Shown here: positions 12,121 to 24,050 of the stretch, one piece after another
How positions within the stretch are numbered: position 1 is the stretch's first letter
Layout: each line of letters starts with the position of its first letter
NCBI GenBank assembly: GCA_950022655.1
Contig: OX465583.1
Span: 64,632,306-64,696,305, forward strand
DNA: 64,000 nt
Source of the DNA: Alentia gelatinosa
Lineage: Eukaryota > Annelida > Polychaeta > Phyllodocida > Polynoidae
Reading direction: 5' to 3'
Position numbers and translations under genes: made by a program
Notes under the pieces: model-generated
The model's database searches: none
The model's input: only the letters and a program-made list of their open reading frames with translations
What the model was told of the DNA's origin: nothing

Positions 12121-13354
12121 AGCGGACAGTGGGACATGTGCAGGGTGGGGTAGGGAGGGCTAGGGGGTGAGGAGGTGGGGTAGGGAGGGTAAAGGGGTGA
12201 GGACGTGGGACCCATAGGGGCTGGGAATGAATCTCCCACCCCTGACAATCACTCACCACACTTCAGTATGATTTAACGCCCTAACCACTTCATCTCCACT
12301 CCCGTGCCTCTCACCGTCAATCCTCTTGAACCTAGAAACAGATGTAACCCAGGGAGTGTATGTTGTTTCATCTCATTTCATCATTCTTTTCTTTTATTCT
12401 TATTTGTTTTGATTGTAGTAGTTTATACCACACATGCCGGTTAGTTGTGGGAAGTGTGCTTATAACACACATTATCGCTTATAATGTATACCACAAGGAT
12501 AAAGGTTTAATAATAATAATAATGATAATAATTATAAAAAAAACAAAAAACCTCACACCCAAAGAGTGTGGTCTAATACCCACCCTTCCCCACTCACACA
12601 CACTAACCCCATCAACAACATGGCCACTCGATCTAGACTGAATATGTGTCCTCCATGCCTGACGTTTCCTACTCATTGTTATAGTTGCATAATTTCATTT
12701 GAAGCCGGAGGGTGACAGATTGAACCCGGGCGTAGTGTCGGGGGCTGGGGTGACGGTACTGAGGGCGTGGGTCGCGGTGGCGGGGGCTGCCGGGGGTGCC
12801 CGCACATGTCGCCGTTGGGTTGAGCTGCTCATTGAGCTGCTCACACTAGGTTAACTGCTCGTCACTGGTTTGTCATATGTCAGTGGCCATGTACAATTAC
12901 CACCTCCCTGTCCCGTCCACAGGGCCTCAGTAAATTCACTCATTCACTCCCCAACCCAGCAACAAGATGGCCGCGTTTAGCCTAATGATCGGGGCATCAG
13001 CGCATCCACTTTGTTAGGTACATGTTAGGATGTCACTGAATGTTACAGTCGAGTGTCAGTGTGACGGTCGTTCTAGTCACTGTATGACAGGGAAATAATG
13101 CCCAAATGGTCCGTCCTCGTGCATAAACATGTTGATAAATGATGCCTGACTACAGGGCATGAGTAGGTTGAGAAATGTGGCAGTAAACACTCCAAAGAGG
13201 TACACTGCTGAGATACTTCATTCAAGACATAATGTCAAGTCGCCATCAACCCTGCCAGACAGACTGGTGGTGGGACAGACAACTTATGGACTTGCCATGG
13301 ATACAGAAATTACTTAATTATAAAGTGAAGGCGATTTAACTAATATATATATAT
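12121..13354. other. No gene seen
   Basis: Contains GGGTAGGGAGG-type short repeats at 12145-12205, an ATA-rich tract near 12510-12545, and otherwise unique DNA. No exon is recognised. Confidence 0.4.
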
Positions 13355-13357
13355 ATA

Positions 13358-13499
13358 TAGTAGAACCCCGCCTAACGGACACCCTACGCAAGCGGACACC
13401 CCGCGTTAACGGGCACCTTTGCTCGGAACGTGTAACCCCGTGTAAGCGGACACTTTTGGCCGGAACGGAGGGTATCCGCTTACGCGGGGTTCTACTGTA
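13358..13499. mobile_element. pogo/Tigger-like MITE
   Basis: The ends are inverted: GTAGAACCCCGCCTAACGG at 13360 and CCGCTTACGCGGGGTTCTAC ending about 13495. It sits in a TA repeat, as expected for TA-targeting elements. Ends of the type CAGTAGAACCCCGCTTAA are characteristic of the pogo/Tigger branch of Tc1/mariner. It is about 140 bp and non-coding. Its interior has repeated GCGGACACC-like motifs. The element at 45600-46260 has related ends. Confidence 0.7.
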
Positions 13500-13526
13500 T
13501 ATATATATATGTATGTATATAAAATA

Positions 13527-13865
13527 AATAGACAATAATCGATGGTTTTGTAGACAGGCGGCCTAAACCACGAGAGACTGATGCGTAGTAATGCACGAAC
13601 ATCCGCAAGTGTATTACGACGTCAACCTCAAGTGGTCTACAGAGCCGTCTGTCTATCGTTTGTTGTATTTAATATCCATTTTCTCTAATGAATAGCACAA
13701 AGAGACTATTTTCCTGTATACAATTAGCTTTGAGGCCGTATACCACGGATTTGAATCCATATACCATAGTTATGGTATCTGACAGTTTTGAATAATGGGT
13801 AAGTTACTTACAGAGTCCTCATACATTCTCAATGGGTACTTTGTATACCATGGATAATAAATATA
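13527..13865 (+). mobile_element. H-c hairpin element
   Basis: The foldback head runs from AGACAATAATCGATGGTTTT to about 13675, with a centre containing GCGTAGTAATGCACGA. The body begins ATATCCATTTTC, includes CAAAGAGACTATTTTCC and TATACCATAGTTATGGTATC, and ends TATACCATGGATAATAAATA. Relatives are at 30820-30975, 40608-40840, 50583-50940, 54195-54590 and 55476-56165. Confidence 0.75.
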
Positions 13866-14339
13866 TATCTGTGTGTCTATGTTCTCAATGCAGGCATTAT
13901 TTGGCATCAACAAGATCCTGTGGCCAACATCCATGCATAGACTCCCACCTATTCTCCCGTGAGTCATTACCTTTGACCTAAAATGTGGCCAGTATATTAA
14001 TATGTCCTGTCTCTGTTTGCAATTTGTAATTCACATAATGATCTAAACCTTATGGTCTAATTAGGACTGCTGGAATACCTGGCCATATTTCAGGGATAAT
14101 TAAATGAAGCAATTGGAGAGGTCTCTATTTTCTTATCTCTGTGTAGGATGGGTAATTACGAGTCACCTGTAGCCTCTAATGGGGACAAATTGGTTCACCC
14201 TGAGAGGCCAGGTCGCACCCCCAGGTGACCTGCTGCTAGGCCAGGTACACAGTGAACTGTGTGCACCCGGTGATGTGTACCCCGCCATCAGGTAATATTT
14301 TCATTGTAGTGACCAAAGTTGTATTATGCACCTGATACA
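13866..14339. promoter_or_regulatory. Candidate regulatory segment (about 14090-14290)
   Basis: Unique sequence with homeodomain-type cores (GGATAATTAAATGA, GGTAATTACG) and E-boxes of the CAGGTG type (CCCAGGTGACCTG). No repeat copies elsewhere in the window. Regulatory role is inference. Confidence 0.2.
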
Positions 14340-14700
14340 TAGTTTCCATAGCGAACACAAAGGGACTGTGTATCACTATACCTAGAGCATACAGATATTA
14401 TCCACCTAATACAAAGTGTCCATAGAAAACACATAGGGAGTGTGTATGGAGTATACAGATATGTTGTATATATAAATAAATAGAAAAATAGTACGTACCT
14501 AAATGAACTAATATCGGCACACCACTTGTCAGGAAAAGATGGATACTAAATGCAATATACACTGGGTTCAGATAAAAGCTCCTCGGAGTTGCCTCTGCAC
14601 AATACACTCACAAGCGCTCGGATTCGGATATTACTACACGCCAACTCCTCGGAGCATACGACCGCTTGTATCTGAAAACCAGTCAATATTGTATATGTAC
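14340..14700. mobile_element. H-d element: 73-bp units plus hairpin head
   Basis: At 14340-14475 are about 1.7 units in reverse orientation (CCACCTAATACAAAGTGTCC, ATAGAAAACACATAGGGAG). At 14546-14697 is a foldback with ends CACTGGGTTCAGATAAAAGC and TGTATCTGAAAACCAGT and inner arms CTCCTCGGAGTT and AACTCCTCGGAGCATACG. Same architecture as 19964-20664. Confidence 0.7.
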
Positions 14701-15186
14701 TCAGCAATGAAAGGTCAGCTTTGTTTCAAATGATAGGTCTCCATATTTGTCAGCACCACAGGGCTGCACTCGTACTCTGATGAAAGTTGTATTTATACAA
14801 AGAGATGACAAGTGTTTGAATGGTGACCCATCATCGGGGTTTCCCCTCCAAATCCACACACCTCGCCGAGACGGCTAGAGTTTAGCAACTGCTGCTATCT
14901 AATTCATCTTGTGTTCAAGGTTTAACACCCTGACTACGACACGACTTTAGGTATGTTATATTCAGGTTACATAGTTATATTCAGGTTACATACACAATAT
15001 TACCATGGTTTCGATCTGCATTGGTTGTATTTTCCGCAGAGTTGACGCGTAATAATATCTGAGCGAATGCGAGGATATTCCGTACTGTCAGCTACAAGGA
15101 GAATAAAATCATGCAGATCAGAACCATCGCAATGCTGTATTCATTATCCAGCATTCCAAGTATAAGTTATCACATGTTATAAAACA
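14701..15186. other. No gene seen
   Basis: Unique DNA with a short direct duplication, GTTATATTCAGGTTACATA, near 14957-14992. Confidence 0.4.
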
Positions 15187-15503
15187 TATCTGTATGCTCC
15201 GGGTATGTAGATACACGATCCCCATGTGTTTTCCATGGACACTTTGTATTAGGTGGATATATCCGTATGCTTTGGGTATGTAGATACGCACTGCCCATGT
15301 ATTTTCTATGGACACTTTGTATTAAGTCGATATATCTGGGTATGTAGATATACGTTGCCCATGTATTTTCTATGGACACTTTGTATTAGGTGGATATACC
15401 CATATGCTTTGGGTACTTATATAGAGCTGCATCGAGAATCGTATAAATGTAGATACGCACTGCCCTTGTGTTTTCTATGGACACTTTGTATTAGGTGGAT
15501 AAT
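15187..15503 (+). repeat. 73-bp minisatellite (H-d body) with a 32-bp insertion
   Basis: About four units with the order ATCTGTATGCTCCGGGTATG, TAGATACAC, CCCATGTGTTTTC, TATGGACACTTTGTATTAGG, TGGATATA. The last unit is interrupted at 15416-15447 by 32 bp beginning CTTATATAGAGCTGCATC. That insert equals the first 32 bp of the H-a element at 10051 with one difference. The array ends in GGTGGATAATAAAA like the other H-d copies. Confidence 0.85.
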
Positions 15504-18430
15504 AAAAGTATATTCACAGCGATGAGTAAGTACTGCCAGTAAACAACACTTATAACCTGCACCTTGGCATGTCGAGAGCTTTATTTGGTATCAGCGCCTG
15601 ACGTCTTGGGGGAACTGATTACCAGCATTAGTGGATCTCTTAATTGGGTGTAATTGGTCGTGGAGAGTGCAAGGGGGAGCCAAAGAGCACGGCATCTTGT
15701 CACGTGGCGGTGACATAGAGGTCGGCCATGCGCGACCTTGAACTCGGGGTCATCGCACTCCACTAAAAAGACAATGAGACATCGCAGAAAAGTCGTCTGC
15801 TTTGTAGATTTTCTCTGTAGTTTTATACACATCCATGACAAGGTGTGGTGGTCAGTGGGGGTTGTTATAGGCTAGGGTTTGGGTGTCGTCTGGGTTTCTA
15901 ATGGTTGTGGTATTTTGGCGCGGTTTTCACACACACGACTCATACGAGGAGAGTATAGTGGCTGACGTGATCTCCGAGTCAGAGGTCCCGCCATCATGTG
16001 GTGTGGGGATCACGCTCCTGCCCTGCCTGCTGACATAGGATCACTCTCCTAGCATAGATCCTGCTCTTCGCTACCTGCGGCTGCTTGTATCTCTGCACCG
16101 ACTTGCCTTTTTGGGGCAAAATCTAATCCCAAACGCCAGTTTTTTCATATATCCTAGATTCTGAACACTTTCAGGAGTATTTTGTGTTTAATTGTAAATA
16201 GAGATGCACATATTTATATGGTAAATGATATACACCCAATTCTCTTATTTGTTATATCAAACCAAACATAGTATTATGGATTACTTTCTTTAGTGGAAAG
16301 AACCTCATGTGTTGCAGGGTTTTGTCTGTCAACATAACACATGTGCTCATTCGAATGGGCAGTCTAATCAACTGTGGATTCACACATTACAAAGTGGTTT
16401 AGAGCCGAAAAAGAAACAGCTAGATTGACTGTGAAGCTCATTTAACAATTGCAGTATTTCCCAACTCATAATGTTTCATGATTTTTGACAGTTAACCTGG
16501 TATAAACCCGAGATGTTGGCTTATTTTTTGCTGTCCGTAATGGATATGTTACCTAGCTGTATGTAATGTACTAAACAACTCCTGGATCCATCTGCTATAC
16601 CCCCACCTTAACAAAGTAGGGTCTTACCCACACAAACACCAAGTGTTATATCTAGTGGAGGAACCACCTTTGTTATAGATACCCTGGAAACCAGCATTGG
16701 GCTGAGGCAGAGATTAGTAAGCGCCAGCACCGCGAAAGATCTGCTTGGAGAGTGGCAGGGGATCCGCCAGCCGATCTGCCACCAGAGGGAGGCACTGTAT
16801 GTACATACCGCCCTGGCTGGGTGTGTGTACACATAGGTGAGGGGACAGGTGAGGAGACCAAGGAAGCAAACATATATCCCCCTGACCTAACCCTCCCTCC
16901 CCTTCTCTCTACTACTCATCCATGCTTTTTTTTCCACACACACACATACACACACCCACAGTGACCTATTGCGTATCAGCGGCGGCAACTCAGAGCGGCG
17001 GGCCAGAGATAATAAATCAGGGGCGACCCAGACCGGAACTGACAGCTTCGATTGTGCTTCCTATACCGTGCTTGGTGTATCCATTACTGCACCTCCACCA
17101 CAGAGTGTACAAGGTTGACGCGGCGGGCGGGCGGGAAAAACCAACCTAATGCCGAACCGAGACTACATACGCCGTGCCATTCTGTAAAATGTTAAAAAGA
17201 GAAGGTATTCTTAATCCTAAAAAAAATAGCTCTAGGATTCTATATTAATTTCCCCTCTGAACCAAAAAACAACTTTTTATCGGTTAATGAGCGCTTAAAA
17301 AAAGTGAGGTAAGCAAAGGCGAGTTTATTTGAACTAGAATAGCATTGGTTAAGAAATTTGAAATGACGCTTTTACATGTAGGAACTGCGAGCATATATGC
17401 TATAATCCTGAGATATGGGTGTCGGGTGGGGGTGTGGAGGGGTAGAGTCGAGACCTCCCCACCCCACTCTGACAGAGGCGATAACATTGTGGCCCCATTT
17501 TGTCAACAAAGTCTCAGGTGATGGATGAAGAGTATTAAACCTCAACAGGAACACCTGTGGAGCCTTGCCCATCATACATAACGATCAAATTACACTGACA
17601 CTTACAGGTAGGCAAAAAACACATGAAAGTTAAGGGCCTGAGGCTGTAATTTTCGTCATACCTCATAGTGAGCTTCCAGTAACGTATGGATTGCCACACA
17701 CAAAAGGTGCTTTCACTAGATTGCACTGAAAATACGGGGATAATTTCCCTAAATGTACGCCACACAAAAATGGACATATTTCATCTAGCAGAATTCCATT
17801 GCAGTCGGAGGATAGATCTTCCTGTTGCACCATAGCTGGTGTCATCAGATTTTGGAAATTGAAGGTATTACTGTTTGTGAAATTCAGCATAGTTTTTCTC
17901 ATATATGACAAATGGTTTTTTTGAAGGGAGAACCCTACCTTGAGATTTCGCATCTCAGTGTTTGCGCTGGATAGTAGAGATCTACGTGATGTGAATATAC
18001 CAGTAGGGAATGAACGGGAATAATCCCCCAAGTACCATGAGAACTGCACACAATAATAGACCATTAAAAAGATAATAAATCGTCAAGATATAGCCAGCCT
18101 CTGGCGACCTTGTGTACCCTGTGTTTATCGTTGGACTACGAGCTGGCTAGATGTGATTGAGAGACATTGCCAACTCTCCTGGCTATTGTGGTACAGAGAC
18201 CTTTTATTTTCCATTTAATGTCCCTATTATCGGTTGAAGGAACCCCTGGGGATCGCAGTGTTGACAGCTAATCTCCTTATCAGTCTGCCTCTTTTGCTTG
18301 CTCCTATACTTATACTAGTGTCTAAGTAGTATACTTCAAATGTCATAGTTTGGGATACAGAAATCACAACTTTACTGGAACTTACTTACATACAGTGCTA
18401 CAAAGCATCTGCCGTATATTGTCACAACTA
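15504..18430. other. No gene seen
   Basis: Mostly unique AT-rich DNA. A GC-richer patch at 16700-17150 has overlapping frames on both strands and a CACACACA tract near 16937-16965, none with a recognisable domain. The minus-strand frames at 15581-15841 and 17663-18064 also lack any recognisable feature. Confidence 0.4.
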
Positions 18431-18433
18431 AGT

Positions 18434-18535
18434 CAGGACCCTGGGGTCCGTTTAACAACCTAGGATCGCACATAGACCCATTTCTGTATCTCATAGAGAC
18501 CCAGGGACGATGTGGGTTAACGTTATTCAACAATA
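18434..18535. mobile_element. MITE fragment with GGGTCCGTTTAA end
   Basis: It shares GGGTCCGTTTAACAACC, TAGGATCG, CCATTTCTGTATCTC, CCAGGGACGATG and TTATTCAACA with the elements at 21688-21832, 44420-44745 and 44786-45009. Only one end is clear here. Confidence 0.55.
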
Positions 18536-18539
18536 TCAT

Positions 18540-18750
18540 GAATGGGGTAGGATAAAATCTTTATCCCGCGTTTCGTCAATTCTTTTAGTGTGTACAGGGG
18601 TGAGTTAAATAAAGAAAGCAACTTGTTTTTGTCAAAGAAGTCATTATCCAACTCATTTGAATGCTACGTGATACTCACTCGACTGTTACCTCATTCATAT
18701 CATTCCACATCAAACTCGTGGAAAACAACAACTTTGACCAAAACTTGTTG
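18540..18750 (-). mobile_element. H-b end followed by an H-a hairpin head
   Basis: GGGGTAGGATAAAATC marks an H-b terminus at about 18544, and GTACAGGGGTGAGTTAAAT an H-a junction at 18594. The following foldback has arms GCAACTTGTTTTTGTCAAAG and CTTTGACCAAAACTTGTTG. It resembles the head at 47205-47335. Confidence 0.55.
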
Positions 18751-18861
18751 TTCTGATTCATGGATAATTGATCAAAATATACCTGACTGTGTGACATCAT
18801 GAAGGTCAATTGATGATTGTAATGACTAGTTTCACTTTGATAAATGACAAATGTAATGACC

Positions 18862-19566
18862 AGTTTCTCTTTGATAATTGACAAATGCATTGTCTTTCAT
18901 ATCTATAAGAACAAACGTAAACATCAACATATAACGTTTATCAACCACTAAACTAGGTAAATACACTGAATACATGTCTTAACCACATAAGAATGGCTAT
19001 TCTTATGTTCTATCCCAAGAGGCATATCAGCATGATGACGTTCGTAATACTGACAGCAAAAACGAGTTTGAAACATTACTAAAATCTAGACTCAAGGGTT
19101 CTAGACAGAAATATTGATAGCTAACTGTATCCCCTTATCTCCCAATAGAGGTTGCACTACTCTAGTTTGTTTGCTAAAGAAATGTATACTTGAGCATACG
19201 TATCCAAGCTATTACCCACCCCAAGTACAAGCATCTCGAAAATATTGTATTCCTTCAATGACTTGATGTCATATATACTGGCACTGTTAGTAATTAAGAC
19301 CAATGTTATCCTCAGATCCACTACTCTATCTGTACTTCCATAATCTGGACAAGCGAGGCTACTTTGATAAACTGGACCCTGTGTAGGGCTAGTTTCTCTT
19401 TGTTGATTGCTAGATGTCTTCATCTTTGGACATTTCTCATTTATAAGAACAAATATAAACATCACCATATAACCTTTATCAACTACTAAACTAGGTAAAT
19501 ACACTGAATACAGATAAGAATGGCTATTCTTAAGTTCTACCCCAAGAGGCATACCAGCAGGATGAC
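18862..19566 (+). repeat. Direct duplication of ~175 bp, 18862-19040 and 19391-19566
   Basis: Both copies contain AGTTTCTCTTTG, ATAAGAACAAA, ACTAAACTAGGTAAATACAC, AAGAATGGCTATTCTTA and CCAAGAGGCATA, at roughly 80-85 percent identity by eye. The intervening ~350 bp is unique. A minus-strand frame of 143 codons (19157-19588) covers the spacer and the second copy. It matches no family I know and is probably spurious. Confidence 0.7.
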
Positions 19567-19960
19567 TCTGTATAGAAAAGGCCGGCAAAACCTACGAGCA
19601 GACATGAGACAAACGGGCAGAGGGGTGAACGGATTAGGATGGGTCTACTCTTTATGTCCATACCCCCCGCCCCCATGCTCCTGCAATGGCAGCCACAATA
19701 TGCCTCTCAGCGCCCCTTCACGGCTGTACAAAAAACACAACCCATGGTCCAGGCCACTTCATCAGCTGCCATGGGGTCACGCAGGGGTCACCACCCTTGA
19801 CCCCTGGAGCCACACTGTCGACCTGTTGTAGAGGAGTCAACATTGTTTTGCTATGTGACAATTTATCACGTTTGCTCTTGACCCCTCTCTTCGCATCTAA
19901 CCCCATCTCGTTCTCACCCCTCCTCCAGGGCCATACCAGAATCTCCGTAACACTAACAGA
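19567..19960. other. No gene seen
   Basis: GC-richer unique DNA with open frames on both strands and no recognisable domain or splice context. Confidence 0.4.
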
Positions 19961-19963
19961 TAT

Positions 19964-20664
19964 ATACACAATATTGACTGGTTTCAGATACAAGGGGGCC
20001 TATGCTCCAAGGAGTTGATATGTAGTTATATACGAGCGCATGCGAGGATATTGCGGAGAGAAAACTCCGAGGAGCATACAAATACTTTTATCTGAAACCA
20101 GTCTATATTGTATTTGTTATCCACCTTTTCTGGACAAGGAGCATGTCGATATCAGTTCATTTTAGTTATGCACTATTTTTCATATGCACCATTTTTTCCG
20201 TATGCACCCCCAGAGCATACAACATATATGTATGCGCTGGGTATGTCCATTCCCACTCCCAATGTGTTTTTTCTATGGACACTCTGTATTAGGTGCGTAT
20301 ATCTGTATGCTCTAGGTATGTCCATACACACTCCCCATGTGTTTTCTATGGACACTTTGTATTAGGTGGATATATAGGTATGTTCCGGGTATGGTGATAC
20401 ACACTCCCTATGTGTTTTCAATGGACGCTTTGTATTAGGTGGATATATCTGTATGCTGCAGGTATAGTGATACACACTTCCTACGTGTTTTCTCCGGACA
20501 CTTAGTATTAGGTGGGTATATCTGTATGCTCCGGGTATGTCAATACACATTCCCTATGTGTTTTCTACGGACACTTTGTATAAGGTGGATATATCTGTAT
20601 GCTACGGGTATGTCAATACATACTCCCAATGTCTTTTCTACGGACACTTTGTATCAGGCGGATA
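19964..20664 (+). mobile_element. H-d element with ~6-unit 73-bp array
   Basis: The foldback head at 19974-20115 has outer ends ACTGGTTTCAGATACAAG and TTATCTGAAACCAGTC and inner arms TGCTCCAAGGAGTT and AACTCCGAGGAGCATA. It is followed by TTGTTATCCACC, then from about 20220 by units of GTATGCTCTAGGTATGTCC, CACTCCCCATGTGTTTTC and TATGGACACTTTGTATTAGG. The array closes with GGCGGATAATAAAA. Frames across the array arise from its period. Confidence 0.85.
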
Positions 20665-21687
20665 ATAAAAAGCTAACCACGACCACCTTAACCCTCACTA
20701 GGGCCCCAACCCGAAGAGCGATGAGTGGAAAATGGCTTCACGCTGTGTCAGGGAAAGTGACCTATTTTCATTAATGCTCACATCATTAATAATAGCCAAA
20801 CAAATACAGCGACACTGATAGCGGTCAGTGAGCGACCGCTTGACCGGAGCCCCGGCCGGATCGCCCGCGCCTCTGGACAACCATTTAGGGGTCGGGATAC
20901 TAATTATGTTTAATCACGGAGGCGGGGGCCGCCCAGGGGATTTGGCCTGTAAGTGAGGATTCGCCCTGAAGCAGAACGAAACAATCTCCTTTTAAAGCCA
21001 GCTTTGAACCACCGAGCTAAAACTATATTGCTCATATTAGATAGGGATGGATTGCTCTTTGATAGACTGGTAGCCTGATAACTGGTACAGCAGACACAGA
21101 TAGGCTATCCGTTATGATAATTTACGAAATTGAAACCGTCACATTATTAGTGTATTCTACAAAGGAGATTGCATTACACACCTAACAAAGGAATGATGTT
21201 TTTTTTTACAGTCAGCTTAACAAATGTAGTTAATGCATTGTAATTCCTATAGATACACTATCAAAAGTGAAACAAGAATCGATAAAAGTTTTTAGAAGCA
21301 ATTAAAAACATATTCTCATATATCAGTTCAGCTATATATCTTTAGGCAGTTATTACATACATGAATGTATATAATGTATGTGGTGTGCTGAATTCTAATG
21401 TCCCTGTGCAATAGAATTCGAATGCGCGTACTCGCATAAGTAATGTGAGATACGTTATATTATCACAGCAAATTTGACGTTTACCTTTAGAGCTACAAAG
21501 ACGAGAAAAGCTAACATTTTAATCATGTTTACATATACTACTATAACTAATACCAGATCTCACAATAATATTTTATGTCGGTGCTTGTGATTGATAATAG
21601 CAATAGAGAGTGGGGTTGTTCGATTTTAAGTACGAACATTAGTAAAATCACTGGCATGAAAGATTTTTTAGCAGGAGCCGGCAGGGA
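20665..21687. promoter_or_regulatory. Unique region with candidate regulatory segment (20775-20965)
   Basis: 20775-20965 is non-repetitive and dense in motifs: CATCATTAATAATAG, ACTAATTATG and GTTTAATCAC, next to a GC-rich flank. It looks like a conserved non-coding element, but this is inference. The rest to 21687 is AT-rich with nothing recognised. Confidence 0.2.
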
Positions 21688-21832
21688 CCTATTGAATAAT
21701 TCAGGCTCGTACCCTTTCTGAACGCCAGCAAGATCCAGGGATGATTTGGATCAACTTTATTCAACACTTATAGATTACCTTTGATCAGGAAGGAGAGTCT
21801 TAGCGAACGATCTTGAATATTATCAAGTGATG
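21688..21832. mobile_element. MITE with GGACCTATTGAATAATTC end
   Basis: It shares AATAATTCAGGCTCGTACCC, CCAGGGATGATTTGG and TTTATTCAACACTTATAG with the family at 44420-45009. A C13-type homopolymer follows at 21833-21845. Confidence 0.55.
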
Positions 21833-21845
21833 ACCCCCCCCCCCC

Positions 21846-22929
21846 TCATACAAGGTTTCCTAGTACCCTGTCTTTTTTGTCGACATAAATTAACAAACAG
21901 TCCCCTGGCTCTCACTGCCCTACGAGCGTCACAGTGTGACCAACAGGTATAAACTGAGGGCGTTATGAGGGGCACTGCGCCCCGCCTCCACTCCAAACAC
22001 ATCTCTTGACTGATTGCTGAGAAAAAGATTCTGCAGCTTCAGAGTGGTCGAGTTCACTGAAGGGTTTCTTGAAAGAGCACTCATCAATGAGTTATCACTG
22101 ACAGGTACGGTACAAATCTTACTATATACCTATAGGTGAATATCTTACTTTTACTGACCAGGAGGACAAATTCCGTTCGTCTCCCAGGGACGAATTGATA
22201 TTCATATGTCCTTCCGTACCACGTAATCACTCATTCTGCTATTTAATCAGTTTTAGAAGAGCATTCTTAATGATTGCTAGGTATATAATAATAAATAAAC
22301 ACAGTGAGTGTGACTGAATTCCAACTATTCCTCGATATTTTTGGTCATGAAATTTGAACAGAAATTCACCTGGCCTCTCTGGGTGAACCAATTCTTTTGG
22401 TCAGAAATACTCACCTTGTTCTTCGAACTCAGTGAGTATTTCTTACCAAAATATCTCTGAACAGATTCAATTCAGTCACACTAACTATGTCTCCATATAT
22501 TACCTGGTCAGCGTACGCACTGGCTCCTCCCGGACGTCGAGTCCAAGGAGGAGTAATTGGAGGTAATTGGCCACATGAGGCTATATCTGTGTGTCGAGTC
22601 CCATTAAGTAGGGCTGGAGCCCTCAGAGTCCCCATGGGAGTATGTAAGGTGTTTGCATAGGGAAGGTTTATTCACGTGGACTTTGATCAGACACTGGTCA
22701 GTGTGAATCTCCCTAGGGCGATGTGCATTCAATGCCCTTCTCCACCCCATCAACACTCACCTACACCACACACACCCCCCATGGCTGCTCATCATCACAC
22801 CTTCCCCCTTTACCTAACTGCCACTCGTGGGAAGATGATGAGGTGGCGCTGGGGGATTACAAAACGCAGGTGTCAATCACGGGGCGTACGGGGGCGGGGC
22901 CGTATTCTCTGAGTCACAGTGCCCCGCAC
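21846..22929. other. No gene; small foldback at 22394-22454
   Basis: 22394-22454 is a foldback: TTTTGGTCAGAAATACTCACC against its inverted copy ending TTACCAAAA. It is followed by ACTATGTCTCCATATATTACC. A related sequence is at 43043-43150. A GC-richer patch at 22700-22915 has frames without recognisable domains. Confidence 0.5.
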
Positions 22930-23357
22930 CTAGACTTGCTCAGGTCTTTGATTATGAACATTCAATGAATAATAACACTAAAATGATTGTTCATATGGCA
23001 TGAGTTGTTTCTACTACAGATAGCACTCAGATCCTCTTAGTGATATCATGTCGCGAAGACAACTCATGTCATATAAACAATTATATGAAATTAAATGATG
23101 TTTAGATTTTATCCTACCCTGTCACATGTTTTTAACTTTATATGTCACCAGTGGCATATAAATAATGTATGCCATAACCGTGGCATACAGTCAACCATTT
23201 TAAGTCTATGGAGACTTAAGGGGTAGGATGATAATAGGCACCCTTTCCCTGACCAGCCCAGGAAATAAATAAACTATCTGTATCAGGGCGAAGAGGGGTG
23301 GAGTAGGTGGAGGGGGAGGCATAACAATGATACAGGGACTGAAGCCAGTCTAAATAC
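22930..23357 (+). mobile_element. R2 element interrupted by an H-b element
   Basis: R2 begins TAGACTTGCTCAGGTC (22931) and ends GACTGAAGCCAGTCTA (about 23354). From about 22978 to 23236 it holds an H-b element. That element has a head with arms TTGTTCATATGGCATGAG and CTCATGTCATATAAACAA, then TTTATCCTACCCTGTC, body hairpins around GGCATA, CCATTTTAAGTCTATGG and GGGGTAGGAT. The H-b body matches 51985-52252. Confidence 0.75.
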
Positions 23358-23406
23358 CCATCTGTGATGCAGGCATTGCGGGAGGCATTGCTCCTGTACG
23401 TTAGGA

Positions 23407-23594
23407 TTGACTTGCTCAAGTCTTTGATTATGAACAGTCATCAAATGATTAAAGAAAAATCAGAATAAAGTATATATATTTAATACGTATCCTTCCCTGC
23501 CTGGCCCCTGTATCCCAGCATGGAGGGGTAAGGTAGGTGGAGGGGTAGCCAAAGGATGGGTAGCCAAAGGATGCAGGGACTGGAGCCAGTCTAC
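23407..23594 (+). mobile_element. R2 element
   Basis: It runs from GACTTGCTCAAGTCTTTG through TTATGAACAGTCATCAAATG to GGGACTGGAGCCAGTCTA, matching the R2 at 4923-5075. A short internal duplication (GGGTAGCCAAAGGAT twice) sits near 23546. Confidence 0.75.
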
Positions 23595-24050
23595 GCTTGG
23601 GGCAGCGGGGGGAGGCATTGGGCAGGCAGCGAGTACAGACAGGGGTGGAGGGACATCACAGCGCCCTGCTGGTCATTTAAGGCGGACAGACCTAAAGGCT
23701 TGATTATCCTGCACCCAAGGTGGAGTTCCTCAATGGGTCGCCCACCACAGGAGGGCATCCTGGTCTGGCAGGGTCAGTCTAAACCCCCACGCTGTGCCTT
23801 AGCCTCTGATCATGCTGAGATCAAAACTTGATCCTTGCATCCTGCACGCCCTTATCATCTGGGAGCCGGGGTAGCTGGAGCGTGAGGTCAGAGCCGCAGC
23901 CTTGTGATTATGGCGGGGGATCAGTGAACAGTTAATAAAGTCAAACCTTGCCTTGACTTTGATCTCTCGCTGACAAGGACAGGGTGCCCTCGATCAACCC
24001 TCTAAACATCTGCCCACCAGAGGCCGCTGACATTACGACATTAGACGCTA
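23595..24050. other. No gene assigned
   Basis: GC-richer unique DNA with a plus-strand frame to 23831 that shows no recognisable domain. Confidence 0.4.
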
